Shown in pieces: positions 33,276 through 42,682 of a DNA stretch of 64,000 nucleotides. Made by a program: the position numbers and the translations under genes. Position 1 is the stretch's first letter. Every line of letters starts with the position of its first letter. The notes under the pieces were generated by a model that was not told the DNA's origin, did no database searches, and saw only the letters and a program-made list of their open reading frames with translations. This stretch comes from Saccharicrinis sp963677345 (lineage in GTDB: Bacteria > Bacteroidota > Bacteroidia > Bacteroidales > Marinilabiliaceae). The stretch spans positions 124,001 through 188,000 of the forward strand of contig CAXXLC010000029.1 of NCBI GenBank assembly GCA_963677345.2. The letters run 5' to 3'.

Positions 33276-34178
33276 ATGAATTGGGAGTCAGAAATTGAAA
33301 GCTTTAAAGGTTATCTTAAGATAGAGAAAGGCTTATCAGATAATTCTATTCACGCCTATGTAACAGACTTAGCAAAATTGGTTCAGTTTTTATCTGATAG
33401 AGGTTTGGAATGTAATGATCCGGAAGGGGTTACACTCAATGATTTAAAAGAAATGATAGAATGGATTGCCCAAAAAGGGATAAGTCCAAGAACTCAAGCA
33501 CGTATCATTAGTGGTATAAAATCATTTTATAAATTTCTGTTAATAGAAGAAAAGATAGAAAAAGATCCTACTGCTTTATTAGAGTCTCCAAAAATAGGAA
33601 GAAAACTTCCTGAAATTTTATCTGTGGAGGAAATTGACAGTATCATTAATGCTATTGATACAAGAAAACCAGAAGGGCAGAGGAATAAAGCTATATTGGA
33701 GACTCTTTATAGTTGTGGTTTGCGTGTTTCGGAATTAATAGATCTTAAAATTTCAAATTTATTTTTTGAATCAGGGTTTATTAAAATTGAAGGTAAGGGC
33801 AATAAAGAAAGACTTGTTCCTATTAGTGCAAAAGCAGTTAAAGAAATTAATTTATACTTAAGTGAATACCGGAGGAATTTAAAAATCCATCACGATAGTG
33901 AGGATATTTTATTTTTGAACAGGAGAGGTAAAAAATTATCGAGAGTAATGATTTTTACTATTATTAAAGGGCTTGTTGCCATTATAGGTATGGATAAAAA
34001 TGTCAGTCCGCATACTTTTAGGCATTCTTTTGCAACACATTTGATTGATGGAGGTGCCAATTTAAGAGCTGTTCAGGAAATGTTAGGGCATGAATCGATA
34101 ATAACAACTGAAATATATACGCATTTAGATAAAGAATATTTAAAAAATACGATGATTCAATTTCATCCAAGATCATAA
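33276..34178 (+). CDS. xerD: Tyrosine recombinase XerD
   Basis: The protein has 300 residues. The N-terminal SAM-like DNA-binding domain covers about 1-95. The catalytic domain has Arg150, Lys174, His246, Arg249, His272 and the nucleophile Tyr281. The layout is that of housekeeping XerD, which with XerC resolves chromosome dimers at dif. It lacks the extra helix that marks integron integrases. It is monocistronic, with a terminator overlapping its stop. Confidence 0.93.
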   Translation: MNWESEIESFKGYLKIEKGLSDNSIHAYVTDLAKLVQFLSDRGLECNDPEGVTLNDLKEMIEWIAQKGISPRTQARIISGIKSFYKFLLIEEKIEKDPTALLESPKIGRKLPEILSVEEIDSIINAIDTRKPEGQRNKAILETLYSCGLRVSELIDLKISNLFFESGFIKIEGKGNKERLVPISAKAVKEINLYLSEYRRNLKIHHDSEDILFLNRRGKKLSRVMIFTIIKGLVAIIGMDKNVSPHTFRHSFATHLIDGGANLRAVQEMLGHESIITTEIYTHLDKEYLKNTMIQFHPRS

Positions 34179-34198
34179 AAAGGAGCTTAGCTCCTTTT
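34177..34198. terminator. Bidirectional terminator between xerD and rsmD
   Basis: AAAAGGAGC (34177-34185) pairs with GCTCCTTTT (34190-34198), with T runs on both strands, serving the two convergent genes. Confidence 0.88.
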
Positions 34199-34199
34199 T

Positions 34200-34736
34200 T
34201 TATGCTTTAAAAAAAGTAAAAATAACCTTTCCATTTTCTCTGTTTTCAATAAAGTTTGGATGAGATTTAAACTCCACCTTGCCTGAGTGTTCAAATATTA
34301 AGAGCCCCTCTTTGTTTAATAGTTTGTTGTTGATAATTAGATCAGGAATTGTTTCTGCATTCTCCAGATCGTAAGGAGGATCTGCAAAAATCATATCATA
34401 TTTATCGCTGGTTTTCTCAATAAATTTAAATGCATTTGCTTTAATTACTTTTATATAAGAATCCATTTCGAGCTGTTCAATATTTTTTTTGATAAATCTG
34501 AAATGATTGAAGTTTAATTCAACACACGTGATGCTTTTAGTTCCGCGAGATGCAAATTCAAGGCTTATGCTTCCAGTGCCACCGAATAGATCGAGTACTT
34601 TTAAATGTTCAAAAGAGTAGTGGTTACTTAATACATTAAATAAATTTTCCTTAGCAAAATCGGTTGTTGGTCGTGCTTTAAAATTTTTAGGAGGTGAGAA
34701 TCTTCTTCCTTTTAAGGAACCACTTATTATACGCAT
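34200..34736 (-). CDS. rsmD: 16S rRNA (guanine(966)-N(2))-methyltransferase RsmD
   Basis: The protein has 178 residues. It begins MRIISGSLKGRRF, has the S-adenosylmethionine loop DLFGGTGS (49-56) and the catalytic DPPY (119-122). RsmD methylates G966 of 16S rRNA during 30S assembly. It overlaps the DUF3822 gene upstream by 10 nt, the arrangement usual in Bacteroidota, indicating cotranscription. Confidence 0.94.
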   Translation of the reverse strand: MRIISGSLKGRRFSPPKNFKARPTTDFAKENLFNVLSNHYSFEHLKVLDLFGGTGSISLEFASRGTKSITCVELNFNHFRFIKKNIEQLEMDSYIKVIKANAFKFIEKTSDKYDMIFADPPYDLENAETIPDLIINNKLLNKEGLLIFEHSGKVEFKSHPNFIENRENGKVIFTFFKA

Positions 34737-35578
34737 AATGGAATGTTGATTAAATTAATGTGATTTTGTAATGATATATTTTTGAATATTGGTGAAAATT
34801 TAAAGTGTTTACTCTCTTTTATTATCTCTATATGTTTAATATATTTTTTTAACAAAGAATAGATTTCATCTGTTTTATTTATTTTTCCTAAAAGAAATAC
34901 TTTTGATGAATTTGTGTTAAGTTTTACCTGTTCAAAAATTAGAAGAGTATAATATAAAAACTCTTTTTTATCGTGAAATTTAAAGCTGTTATGAAGTTTT
35001 AGGTTATTGCCGGATATAACGATAATATCGAAAAAAGAATTTTGAATATTTAAGTAAATCTGACATTTGTCGTTATTGAAGTTTGTGTTTAATAAAGCTG
35101 TTTCTATAAATGGTGTTGTTGGACAATAATAAAAAGTATTTTGGAATTTATGATTAAGTAAATCGATAATAGGTTCAGGAACGCTGAAAATACAAAATGA
35201 ATCTGCCATTTTTATTTTATTATAACAGGCCTGTTCTATGTCAAACTCATTCTTGTTAAAACAAAAATCTAAGTATTTATTTAGTTGTGATTCTTGAAAT
35301 AATGAGCTGGGGATTATAGTATTGTATTTTGTGTAATACAAAATAAATACCTTTTGGTAAGGGTATTGTAAATACTTGTTGGTTGTTAATTCTTCTTCGA
35401 TTGAATTAACAATTGATTTATTTAAAGATAGGGTCTTATCGAAAAATAGAATGTACTCGTTGCTTATCGGATCAAGTACACAAAAAGAAAATCCATCCAG
35501 AGTTATCTGGATGGATAAAAAATATGAATTAGTAATATTTTTATCGAAATTACTATCAACAACAAACTGGTTATTCAT
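34727..35578 (-). CDS. DUF3822 family protein
   Basis: The protein has 283 residues. I recognise it as DUF3822 from size, Bacteroidota context and its overlap with rsmD. It has an actin-like/ASKHA-type flavour: strands ITLDGFSFCVLD, KVFILYYTKYNTIIPSSLF and ISGNNLKLHNSFKF. Function is unknown; the conserved link to rsmD suggests a tie to ribosome assembly, which is inference. Confidence 0.82.
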   Translation of the reverse strand: MNNQFVVDSNFDKNITNSYFLSIQITLDGFSFCVLDPISNEYILFFDKTLSLNKSIVNSIEEELTTNKYLQYPYQKVFILYYTKYNTIIPSSLFQESQLNKYLDFCFNKNEFDIEQACYNKIKMADSFCIFSVPEPIIDLLNHKFQNTFYYCPTTPFIETALLNTNFNNDKCQIYLNIQNSFFDIIVISGNNLKLHNSFKFHDKKEFLYYTLLIFEQVKLNTNSSKVFLLGKINKTDEIYSLLKKYIKHIEIIKESKHFKFSPIFKNISLQNHINLINIPLCV

Positions 35579-35646
35579 GTTAATGCTTTACGTTAATGCA
35601 GTGTGTTAAATGATGGTTATATCCTTAAATCTGCTTTAATAAAACA

Positions 35647-36276
35647 TTACTCCCAGTTACCGGCATTGTTATTTGTTTCCTCTAATGAACCTACTTTTAA
35701 GCCAGGGTATTTTTCAAGTTTACGGGCTTTGTCATTTAGGTTAATAATTTCTTGTTCATCCAATCCATCCAGATATACGTTATTGTGTACTTTTGCTTCA
35801 AATACCTGAACCTTTACTCCAGATCCTGTCTGAACTATACCTGAACCCATTTCATATTCTTCGTTTTGAACAAATGGAACAAGTTTTAATGAATCAATTG
35901 GGTATTTTTTTCCAAATAAAGAATCAAGAACGCTAACTAAAATAGTATCACGTTTAATCATTCCTAATGCCAATGCTTTTTCTTCTGTCATACCATCAGC
36001 AATTTGTTCATCAGTTAAACTACCTTCTTTTTTTACTAATTTTAAAGAGTCTGATTTTACAAAGTTGATTAATGAATCAAAACTTCCGGTATATTTATCA
36101 TATTGCGATTTGAAAGCAACCTGTGCTGTTCTGATGTCTTTAAGTTTTTCAATGTTTGCGTCAGTGCGTAGTTTATAAACTCTGTTAAACTCAATTACAC
36201 TATGAATACTGTCATAACACAAATATGCTAAACCAACAATTGCAATAAAAAGTACGATTTGAATTACTGTTTTCAT
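35647..36276 (-). CDS. Membrane-anchored protein of unknown function
   Basis: The start at 36276 (MKTVIQIVLFIAIVGLAYLCYDSI) gives 209 residues; 18 upstream codons are unlikely. One N-terminal transmembrane segment (about 3-23) precedes a periplasmic or cytosolic soluble part with IRTAQVAFKSQYDKYTGSFDSLINFVKSDSLKLVKKEG, a pattern resembling the pilin-like pseudopilin start followed by a short helix. It ends KYPGLKVGSLEETNNNAGNWE. I do not know the function. It is 69 nt upstream of the DUF3822 gene and probably in the same transcript. Confidence 0.75.
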   Translation of the reverse strand: MKTVIQIVLFIAIVGLAYLCYDSIHSVIEFNRVYKLRTDANIEKLKDIRTAQVAFKSQYDKYTGSFDSLINFVKSDSLKLVKKEGSLTDEQIADGMTEEKALALGMIKRDTILVSVLDSLFGKKYPIDSLKLVPFVQNEEYEMGSGIVQTGSGVKVQVFEAKVHNNVYLDGLDEQEIINLNDKARKLEKYPGLKVGSLEETNNNAGNWE

Positions 36277-36366
36277 TATTTTACAGATTTTTGTATTAGT
36301 TTGAATGCACAAATTTAAAAAAAAAATCAAATTTTGAATTTTGATTCTATTATTTATTAAAGAATA

Positions 36367-37791
36367 ATGTTAAATAAACACATAATAAATAGCATAAAGG
36401 CTAATTTTGAACATATTCCAACCCAATCTCAATATGAGGCAATGGATGCTTTTGTTCAATTTTTGACCTCAACGGAAGAGAAACCTGTATTTTTATTAAG
36501 AGGATTTGCCGGAACGGGAAAAACTTCTTTAGTAAGTTCTATTGTTTCTACCTTAGAGCAATTTAATTTTAAGCAGGTTTTAATGGCTCCTACAGGTAGG
36601 GCTGCCAAAGTGTTTTCGGGATATGCTGGTAAACCGGCTTATACAATTCATAAGGTTATATATCGACAAATATCTGCAAAAGATGGATTTGGAAATTTTA
36701 ATTTAAATAGAAATTTTAAACCAGACACTATATTTTTTGTAGATGAAGCCTCAATGATTTCAGGTGCAAATTATGAATATACGAGCTTTGGTAGTGGTAA
36801 TTTGTTTGAAGATTTATTGAATTTTGTATATGAAAGTAAGAATTGTAGACTAGTATTAATAGGAGATTCGGCTCAGCTTCCACCGGTTGGAAATTCTGAA
36901 AGCCCTGCTTTAGATACCAATGTTTTAAAATATTATAATTTATCAGTTTACTCTGGTTATTTAACAGATATTGTAAGGCAATCCAAAGAGAGTGGTATTC
37001 TTGTTAATGCCTCCAAATTAAGAGGTGATATTGATTCGGAATATATGATTGATTCTCTTCCTAAGTTCTCAGTAACAAATTTTGATGATATTAAAAGAAT
37101 TACTGGAGAGGAGTTGATTGAAGAGATAAATAATGCATATGATTTAATTGGTATGGATGAAACTCTTATTGTAAATCGTTCTAATAAAAGAACCAATTTA
37201 TATAATAAAGGGATACGAAATTCAATTTTATATAAGGAGGAGGAGCTTTCGGTTGGTGATTATATGTTGGTGGTAAAGAATAATTATTACTGGTTAAAGG
37301 ATAATAAGGAAGTTGATTTTATTGCCAATGGTGATATTGCCGAAATAGTTAGAATCAAAGGATATGAGGAGTTATATGAAAAACGCTTTGTTAACTGCAC
37401 TATTCGCTTGTTAGACTATAAAGAATTAGAAGTTGATGTTAAATTAATTTTAGATGCTCTGAATGCAGATACTCCCGGATTATCTCAGCAAGAACAAGAA
37501 TCGTTTTTTTATGAAGTATTGAAGGATTACGAAGAGTTGACACCTAAAAGAAAACAATATGAGGCCGTTAAAAATAATGAGTATTATAATGCGTTGCAGG
37601 TTAAATTTGCTTATGCAATGACCTGCCATAAAGCGCAAGGGGGGCAATGGAAGGTTGTGTTTATAGATCCTGGATATGTTCCGGATGAAAGTATAAATAG
37701 AGATTATTACCGCTGGCTTTATACGGCTTTTACAAGATGTACCGATAAATTATATCTTGTTAATTTTAAAGATGAATATTTTGAACAATAA
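36367..37791 (+). CDS. RecD-like ATP-dependent DNA helicase
   Basis: The protein has 474 residues. Superfamily 1B motifs are present: Walker A GFAGTGKTSL (46-55), APTGRAAKVF (motif Ia), VDEASMIS (motif II), LIGDSAQLPPVG (motif III), and the C-terminal MTCHKAQGGQWKVVFIDPG and YTAFTRCTDKLYLV (motifs V and VI). This short form without RecBC is common in Bacteroidota and probably acts in DNA repair. A terminator follows. Confidence 0.92.
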   Translation: MLNKHIINSIKANFEHIPTQSQYEAMDAFVQFLTSTEEKPVFLLRGFAGTGKTSLVSSIVSTLEQFNFKQVLMAPTGRAAKVFSGYAGKPAYTIHKVIYRQISAKDGFGNFNLNRNFKPDTIFFVDEASMISGANYEYTSFGSGNLFEDLLNFVYESKNCRLVLIGDSAQLPPVGNSESPALDTNVLKYYNLSVYSGYLTDIVRQSKESGILVNASKLRGDIDSEYMIDSLPKFSVTNFDDIKRITGEELIEEINNAYDLIGMDETLIVNRSNKRTNLYNKGIRNSILYKEEELSVGDYMLVVKNNYYWLKDNKEVDFIANGDIAEIVRIKGYEELYEKRFVNCTIRLLDYKELEVDVKLILDALNADTPGLSQQEQESFFYEVLKDYEELTPKRKQYEAVKNNEYYNALQVKFAYAMTCHKAQGGQWKVVFIDPGYVPDESINRDYYRWLYTAFTRCTDKLYLVNFKDEYFEQ

Positions 37792-37794
37792 AAA

Positions 37795-37816
37795 AAAGGG
37801 GATTGATTTCCCCTTT
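37795..37816. terminator. Terminator between the helicase gene and the phosphohexomutase gene
   Basis: AAAGGGGA (37795-37802) pairs with TCCCCTTT (37809-37816). A long A run on the left gives a T run on the minus strand, so it mainly serves the leftward phosphohexomutase gene. Confidence 0.75.
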
Positions 37817-37838
37817 AATAAATCACGAGTATTTAGAT

Positions 37839-39590
37839 TTAATCAATTTTTAAATCTTTAACTATTGCGTTAATTTTCTCTTCAGCTTTAGCATCAGCAG
37901 AATAATAGTCACCTTTATTTCTCATCTCACCTTTAACTTCAAAATAAAATTTGATTTTAGGTTCGGTTCCTGATGGTCTTACGCTGATTTTTGATCCGTC
38001 TTCGGTAAAAAACTGTAGTACGTTTGAAGTTGCTGGTAAATCGATATCAGATGCTGTATTGTCAATTTTATTAAATGCTTTTAAAACAGCATAGTCTTTT
38101 ACAACCGAAATTTTTGAACCAGCCAATTCAACAGGCGGATTTTCTCTCAAATTTTTCATGATTTGCTGAATTTCATCTGCTCCTGATTTTCCTTTACGAA
38201 CAATATAAATCATTTTTTCTTTAGAGAATCCATACTCCAGGTATATGTCCTGTAGAAGTTCAAAAAGAGTAATGTTACTGTCTTTTGCCCATGCTGCTAT
38301 TTCTGCAAACATTGCACAAGAAGCAACAGCGTCTTTATCTCTTACATAATCACCAGGCAAAAATCCATAACTTTCTTCCCCACCACAGATGTATTTTTTT
38401 ACACCTTCGTAGCTTTTTATTTTATCTGCAATCCACTTGAATCCTGTATAAACATCAAAGTATTCAATGTTGTTTTTTATTGCAATTTCTTTAAGTAATT
38501 CACTGGTAACAATTGTTTTTACGATGAATTCTTTACCTGTTAAAAGATTACTTTCTTTCCATCGTTTAACCATGTACCATGTCAATAATAATGCTGTTTG
38601 ATTACCATTTAAAAGAATAAATTCTCCTTTTTCATTCTTACATGCAATCCCCAGGCGGTCAGCATCGGGGTCTGAAGCCATTACAAGATCGGCATTAATT
38701 TCAGTAGCTTTGTCAACAGCCATTTTTAAAGCTGCCGGTTCTTCTGGGTTTGGAGAAACTACCGTAGGGAAATCACCACTTACAACATCCTGTTCTGGGA
38801 TGTTAATGATATTTGTAAATCCGTATAACTTTAATGCTTCAGGAATTAATTTAACACCAGTACCATGTATTGGAGTATATACAATTTTCAGGTCTTTATT
38901 TTGTTCTATGGCACCGGTGTCTAATGATATAGATTTTACTTTAGCCAAGTATTTTTTGTCCATATCATCACCTAAAATCTGTATTAAATCATCATTACCA
39001 TTAAATTTAATTTCATCAACAGATGTGATTTTTTGAACTTCATCAATCACATTAGTGTCGTGTGGTGCAATCATTTGAGCTCCATCATTCCAATATGCTT
39101 TAAAGCCGTTATATTCTTTGGGATTATGAGAAGCGGTTATAATGATACCACTTTGACAACCTAGCTCGCGTATAACAAATGAAACTTCAGGAGTAGGCCG
39201 TAAATCTTCAAATAACAGTGCTTTAATGCCGTTTGCAGACATGATTTTCGCAGAAATTTCAGCGAATTTTTTACTGTTATTTCTACAGTCATGCCCAATG
39301 CATATTTTAATTTCGTCTAAATCAGAAAACTGACTGTTTAAGTAATTAGCCAGACCTTGAGTTGCTGCTCCTACAGTATAAATATTCATTCTGTTAGAAC
39401 CTGCTCCCATGATACCTCTTAAACCACCTGTTCCAAATTCTAGATCTTTATAGAAAGCATCAATCAGATCGCTTTTATCCTCTTTGTTTAATAGTTCAGA
39501 AACTTCTTTTTTAGTTTCGTCATCGTAATTTCCTGATAGCCATTGGTTCGCTTTGTCTGTTACCAATGCCAATAAATCTTGGTTTTCCAT
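37839..39590 (-). CDS. Phosphohexomutase (phosphoglucomutase/phosphomannomutase family)
   Basis: The protein has 583 residues, the length of the PGM2-like branch. The phosphoserine loop is ITASHNPKEYNGFKAYW (about 148-164), the metal loop is ASDPDADRLGIA, the sugar loop is GGEESYG, and the phosphate-binding loop is VRPSGTEPKIKFYF near the C-terminus. It interconverts glucose-1- and glucose-6-phosphate (or the mannose pair) and feeds the neighbouring sugar-nucleotide genes. It is 21 nt downstream of rfbD on the same strand. Confidence 0.94.
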   Translation of the reverse strand: MENQDLLALVTDKANQWLSGNYDDETKKEVSELLNKEDKSDLIDAFYKDLEFGTGGLRGIMGAGSNRMNIYTVGAATQGLANYLNSQFSDLDEIKICIGHDCRNNSKKFAEISAKIMSANGIKALLFEDLRPTPEVSFVIRELGCQSGIIITASHNPKEYNGFKAYWNDGAQMIAPHDTNVIDEVQKITSVDEIKFNGNDDLIQILGDDMDKKYLAKVKSISLDTGAIEQNKDLKIVYTPIHGTGVKLIPEALKLYGFTNIINIPEQDVVSGDFPTVVSPNPEEPAALKMAVDKATEINADLVMASDPDADRLGIACKNEKGEFILLNGNQTALLLTWYMVKRWKESNLLTGKEFIVKTIVTSELLKEIAIKNNIEYFDVYTGFKWIADKIKSYEGVKKYICGGEESYGFLPGDYVRDKDAVASCAMFAEIAAWAKDSNITLFELLQDIYLEYGFSKEKMIYIVRKGKSGADEIQQIMKNLRENPPVELAGSKISVVKDYAVLKAFNKIDNTASDIDLPATSNVLQFFTEDGSKISVRPSGTEPKIKFYFEVKGEMRNKGDYYSADAKAEEKINAIVKDLKID

Positions 39591-39611
39591 TCTATTTTTC
39601 TGTTATTAGTT

Positions 39612-40490
39612 TTAGTTTGTGGTTGCTAACTTGCGTAAGCATTTTTCAAGACTAAATCTCCAATATGGAATTTCTATCTTATAGGTAGTTTTTATTTTAG
39701 TTTTATTGAGTACACTATAATATGGTCTGGGGGCTGCAGTTGGATATTCTTTTGATTCAATTGGTAAAATCTTGCAATCAATACCAATTAATTGATGTAT
39801 ATTAATTGTAAAATCATACCAGCTACAAACACCCTCGTTACTGAAATGATAAATTCCTGGTGTAAATTTAACAGTTTTCTTTTCAATTTTAGAAATAATA
39901 TTGAGAATACCTTCGGCCAGATCGACAGCATAGGTAGGTGTGCCAACCTGATCAGCAACTACTTTCAGAATATCACGTTCTTTACCCAGTTTTATCATTG
40001 TTTTTACGAAGTTATTGCCAAATTCTGAATACAACCATGATGTTCTGAATATCATTGAAACAGGCTGTTCTTCAGTAAGTAATTTTTCACCCAGTAATTT
40101 AGTTTGTCCGTAGTATGACGCTGGAACGGCATAGTCTGACTCTTTGTATGGCTTAAATGAATTGCCATCAAAAACATAATCCGTTGAAATATGAATAACC
40201 GGAATACTAAGTTCCTTTGCTGCAACGGCTATGTTTTTAACTGCATCAGCATTGAGTAACATGGTTAAGGTTTGATCGCTTTCTGCCTTATCAACCGCAG
40301 TGTATGCCGCACAATTAATGATGTAGTTATAGCTTTGCTTAGATAGATGTTCTTTAATGTTTTCAATATTACAAATGTCTAAATCTTCAACATCTGTAAA
40401 AAATAAATCCAGATCTTCGTATTTATAGCATATGGATTGAAAACTATGACCGAGTTGACCATTACCTCCGGTAATTAATATTTTTGTCAT
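39612..40490 (-). CDS. rfbD: dTDP-4-dehydrorhamnose reductase
   Basis: The protein has 292 residues. The Rossmann motif GGNGQLGHSF (8-17), the HISTDYVFDG segment, the YYGQTKLLGEK catalytic Tyr-Lys pair and the C-terminal APRPYYSVLNKTK are all typical of RmlD. It performs the last step to dTDP-L-rhamnose with NADPH. It is 73 nt downstream of rfbA. The dehydratase (rfbB) and epimerase (rfbC) genes are not in the window. Confidence 0.94.
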   Translation of the reverse strand: MTKILITGGNGQLGHSFQSICYKYEDLDLFFTDVEDLDICNIENIKEHLSKQSYNYIINCAAYTAVDKAESDQTLTMLLNADAVKNIAVAAKELSIPVIHISTDYVFDGNSFKPYKESDYAVPASYYGQTKLLGEKLLTEEQPVSMIFRTSWLYSEFGNNFVKTMIKLGKERDILKVVADQVGTPTYAVDLAEGILNIISKIEKKTVKFTPGIYHFSNEGVCSWYDFTINIHQLIGIDCKILPIESKEYPTAAPRPYYSVLNKTKIKTTYKIEIPYWRFSLEKCLRKLATTN

Positions 40491-40563
40491 TAGTATATTG
40501 AAATTAAAAGTTCAGGGTATCTTATCTATCCTGAGGAGTCAAAATAATTTAATACTTAGTTAT

Positions 40564-41436
40564 CTACTTTGCAATTCTTTTCAGGTATGCTCCGTATTCA
40601 TTTTTCGATAAAGGTTCAGCTAGTTTTAAAAGTTGCTCCCTGTTAATGTATCCTTTAGTAAATGCTATTTCTTCCAGGCAAGCAACCATTAAACCCTGTC
40701 TGTGTTCAATTGTTGCAATAAAATTAGAAGCTTTCAGCATACTGTCATGAGTTCCCGTATCAAGCCAAGCCATTCCTCTACCCATTAAATTAACTTTTAA
40801 ATTTTCTTCTTTAAGAAAAAGTTTGTTTAGGTCTGTTATTTCAAGTTCTCCTCGTGGAGAGGGTTTTAAACTTTTTGCTTTTTCTACTACCGTGTTATTA
40901 TAAAAATACAAACCAGTTACAGCATAGTTAGATTTTGGATTATCTGGTTTTTCTTCAATACTGATCACATTGTTTTCTTTGTCAAATTCGGCTACTCCAT
41001 AACGCTCCGGGTCTGTTACATAATATCCAAATACTGTGGCACCTGAATTCTCAATTACCGTTTTAGAAAGTACTTTAGAAAAATCATAGCCGAAAAATAT
41101 ATTGTCACCTAAAATCAGGCATACATTATCCTCGCCTATAAATTCCTCTCCAATGATAAATGCCTGGGCTAATCCATCTGGACTTGGTTGTTCAGCATAT
41201 GAAATATCAAGGCCTAAGTGACTTCCTTTTCCAAATAAGTTTTTATACAAGGGTAAATCATGAGGCGTTGAAATAATAAGTATTTCTTTAATGCCGGCTA
41301 GCATTAATACCGATAGGGGATAATATATCATCGGTTTATTGTACACCGGAATAATTTGTTTAGAAATGCTTTGTGTTATAGGATAGAGTCTTGTTCCAGA
41401 ACCTCCTGCCAGAATAATTCCTTTGTATTTAGACAT
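40564..41436 (-). CDS. rfbA: Glucose-1-phosphate thymidylyltransferase
   Basis: The protein has 290 residues, the usual length. The signature ILAGGSGTRLYPIT (9-22) with the catalytic Arg, KPMIYYPLSVLMLAGI, LILGDNIFFG (metal Asp) and the IEEKPDNPKSNYAVTGLYFYD-type segment (here YFYN) are present. It makes dTDP-glucose from dTTP and glucose-1-phosphate, the first step of dTDP-sugar synthesis. It is 16 nt downstream of the UDP-xylose synthase gene. Confidence 0.95.
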   Translation of the reverse strand: MSKYKGIILAGGSGTRLYPITQSISKQIIPVYNKPMIYYPLSVLMLAGIKEILIISTPHDLPLYKNLFGKGSHLGLDISYAEQPSPDGLAQAFIIGEEFIGEDNVCLILGDNIFFGYDFSKVLSKTVIENSGATVFGYYVTDPERYGVAEFDKENNVISIEEKPDNPKSNYAVTGLYFYNNTVVEKAKSLKPSPRGELEITDLNKLFLKEENLKVNLMGRGMAWLDTGTHDSMLKASNFIATIEHRQGLMVACLEEIAFTKGYINREQLLKLAEPLSKNEYGAYLKRIAK

Positions 41437-41452
41437 ATCGAAATTGTTTTGA

Positions 41453-42397
41453 CTATTTAATTTTTAGAAGTTTATCGAAATATTCAATGGTACTTGTTAA
41501 GCCCTCTTTTAGTTGTACTTTGGGACTCCAATTGTTGAGTTCTTTTTGAGCTAATGCAATATCGGGTTGACGTTGTGTAGGATCATCAGCAGGAAGGGGT
41601 AAGAATGTTAATTTAGATTTTGAATTTGTTAATTCTATGACTTGCTCTGCTAATTCTATCATGGTAAATTCATTTGGGTTACCAATATTTACAGGTCCTA
41701 AAAAATCCTTTCTTGAATTCATCATTCTTGTCATGCCCTCTACTAAATCATCAACATACTGAAAGCTTCTGGTTTGTTGTCCATTACCAAATATTGTAAT
41801 ATTTTCTCCTTTTAGTGCCTGAACAATAAAATTAGAAACAACCCTTCCGTCGTTTTGATTCATTCTGGGGCCGTAGGTGTTAAAAATCCTGATAACCTTG
41901 ATATCTACATTGTTTTGCTGGTGATAATTAAAGAATAAACTTTCAGCACATCTTTTCCCTTCATCATAACAAGATCTGATTCCAATGGGATTAACATTTC
42001 CCCAATAGCTTTCCTTTTGAGGATGAACATCAGGGTCTCCATAAACCTCCGATGTGGAGGCTTGTAATATTTTTGCCTTAATACGTTTGGCTAAACCAAG
42101 CATATTTATAGCTCCCATTACAGATGTTTTAATTGTTTTAATTGAGTTGTATTGATAATGTATTGGGGAAGCCGGGCATGCTAAATTATATATTTCATCT
42201 ACTTCGATAAAAAAAGGATGCGTAACATCGTGTCTGATTAATTCAAAATAAGGATTGTCTAATAAGTGAATAACATTAGTTTTTGAGCCTGTAAAATAAT
42301 TATCTAAACAAATTACTTCGTTTCCTTCATTCAATAATCTTTCACATAAATGAGATCCGATGAATCCAGCGCCTCCCGTTACCAATATTCTTTTCAT
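41453..42397 (-). CDS. UDP-glucuronate decarboxylase (UDP-xylose synthase)
   Basis: The start at 42397 (MKRILVTGGAGFIGSHLCERL) gives 314 residues. A frame extends 41 codons upstream but is unlike the family. The extended SDR motif GGAGFIGSH (8-16), ASTSEVYGDP with the catalytic Thr/Ser, and SCYDEGKRCAE with the Tyr-Lys pair identify UXS. It converts UDP-glucuronate, made by the neighbouring ugd, to UDP-xylose, so the two are consecutive steps. It sits upstream of rfbA on the same strand. Confidence 0.93.
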   Translation of the reverse strand: MKRILVTGGAGFIGSHLCERLLNEGNEVICLDNYFTGSKTNVIHLLDNPYFELIRHDVTHPFFIEVDEIYNLACPASPIHYQYNSIKTIKTSVMGAINMLGLAKRIKAKILQASTSEVYGDPDVHPQKESYWGNVNPIGIRSCYDEGKRCAESLFFNYHQQNNVDIKVIRIFNTYGPRMNQNDGRVVSNFIVQALKGENITIFGNGQQTRSFQYVDDLVEGMTRMMNSRKDFLGPVNIGNPNEFTMIELAEQVIELTNSKSKLTFLPLPADDPTQRQPDIALAQKELNNWSPKVQLKEGLTSTIEYFDKLLKIK

Positions 42398-42682
42398 ATG
42401 TCTTAAATTTGCTTTTAATTGCCATATGGAACTCGCCAATTTAGTCATCCTCCTGTGTGAAAATACTTTCTCATGGCTCGTTTCATGTGTATATAATTTT
42501 TTGCCAGATGGAACTTCCAAAAGATAATTATCTTCATGAGTGAGGAACTTATATTTATGGCCGTTTCAAAAATTTAAATATCCTTTGTTAGATTTTATTG
42601 AAGTTGTAAAATATACAGATATAGAAATAGAGTCAATTAAAAAATCTTCAACTGACTCTAATTTATTTTATAATGTATTGAA

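Noticed and set aside
33276..34178. XerD as the integrase of the cassette-like array
   Set aside because: It has the length and motifs of housekeeping XerD, lacks an integron-integrase-specific insert, and is 7 kb away beyond the tRNA operon.
42398..42520. 41-codon N-terminal extension of the UDP-xylose synthase frame
   Set aside because: The extension has no family sequence, and the ATG at 42397 gives the standard N-terminus.
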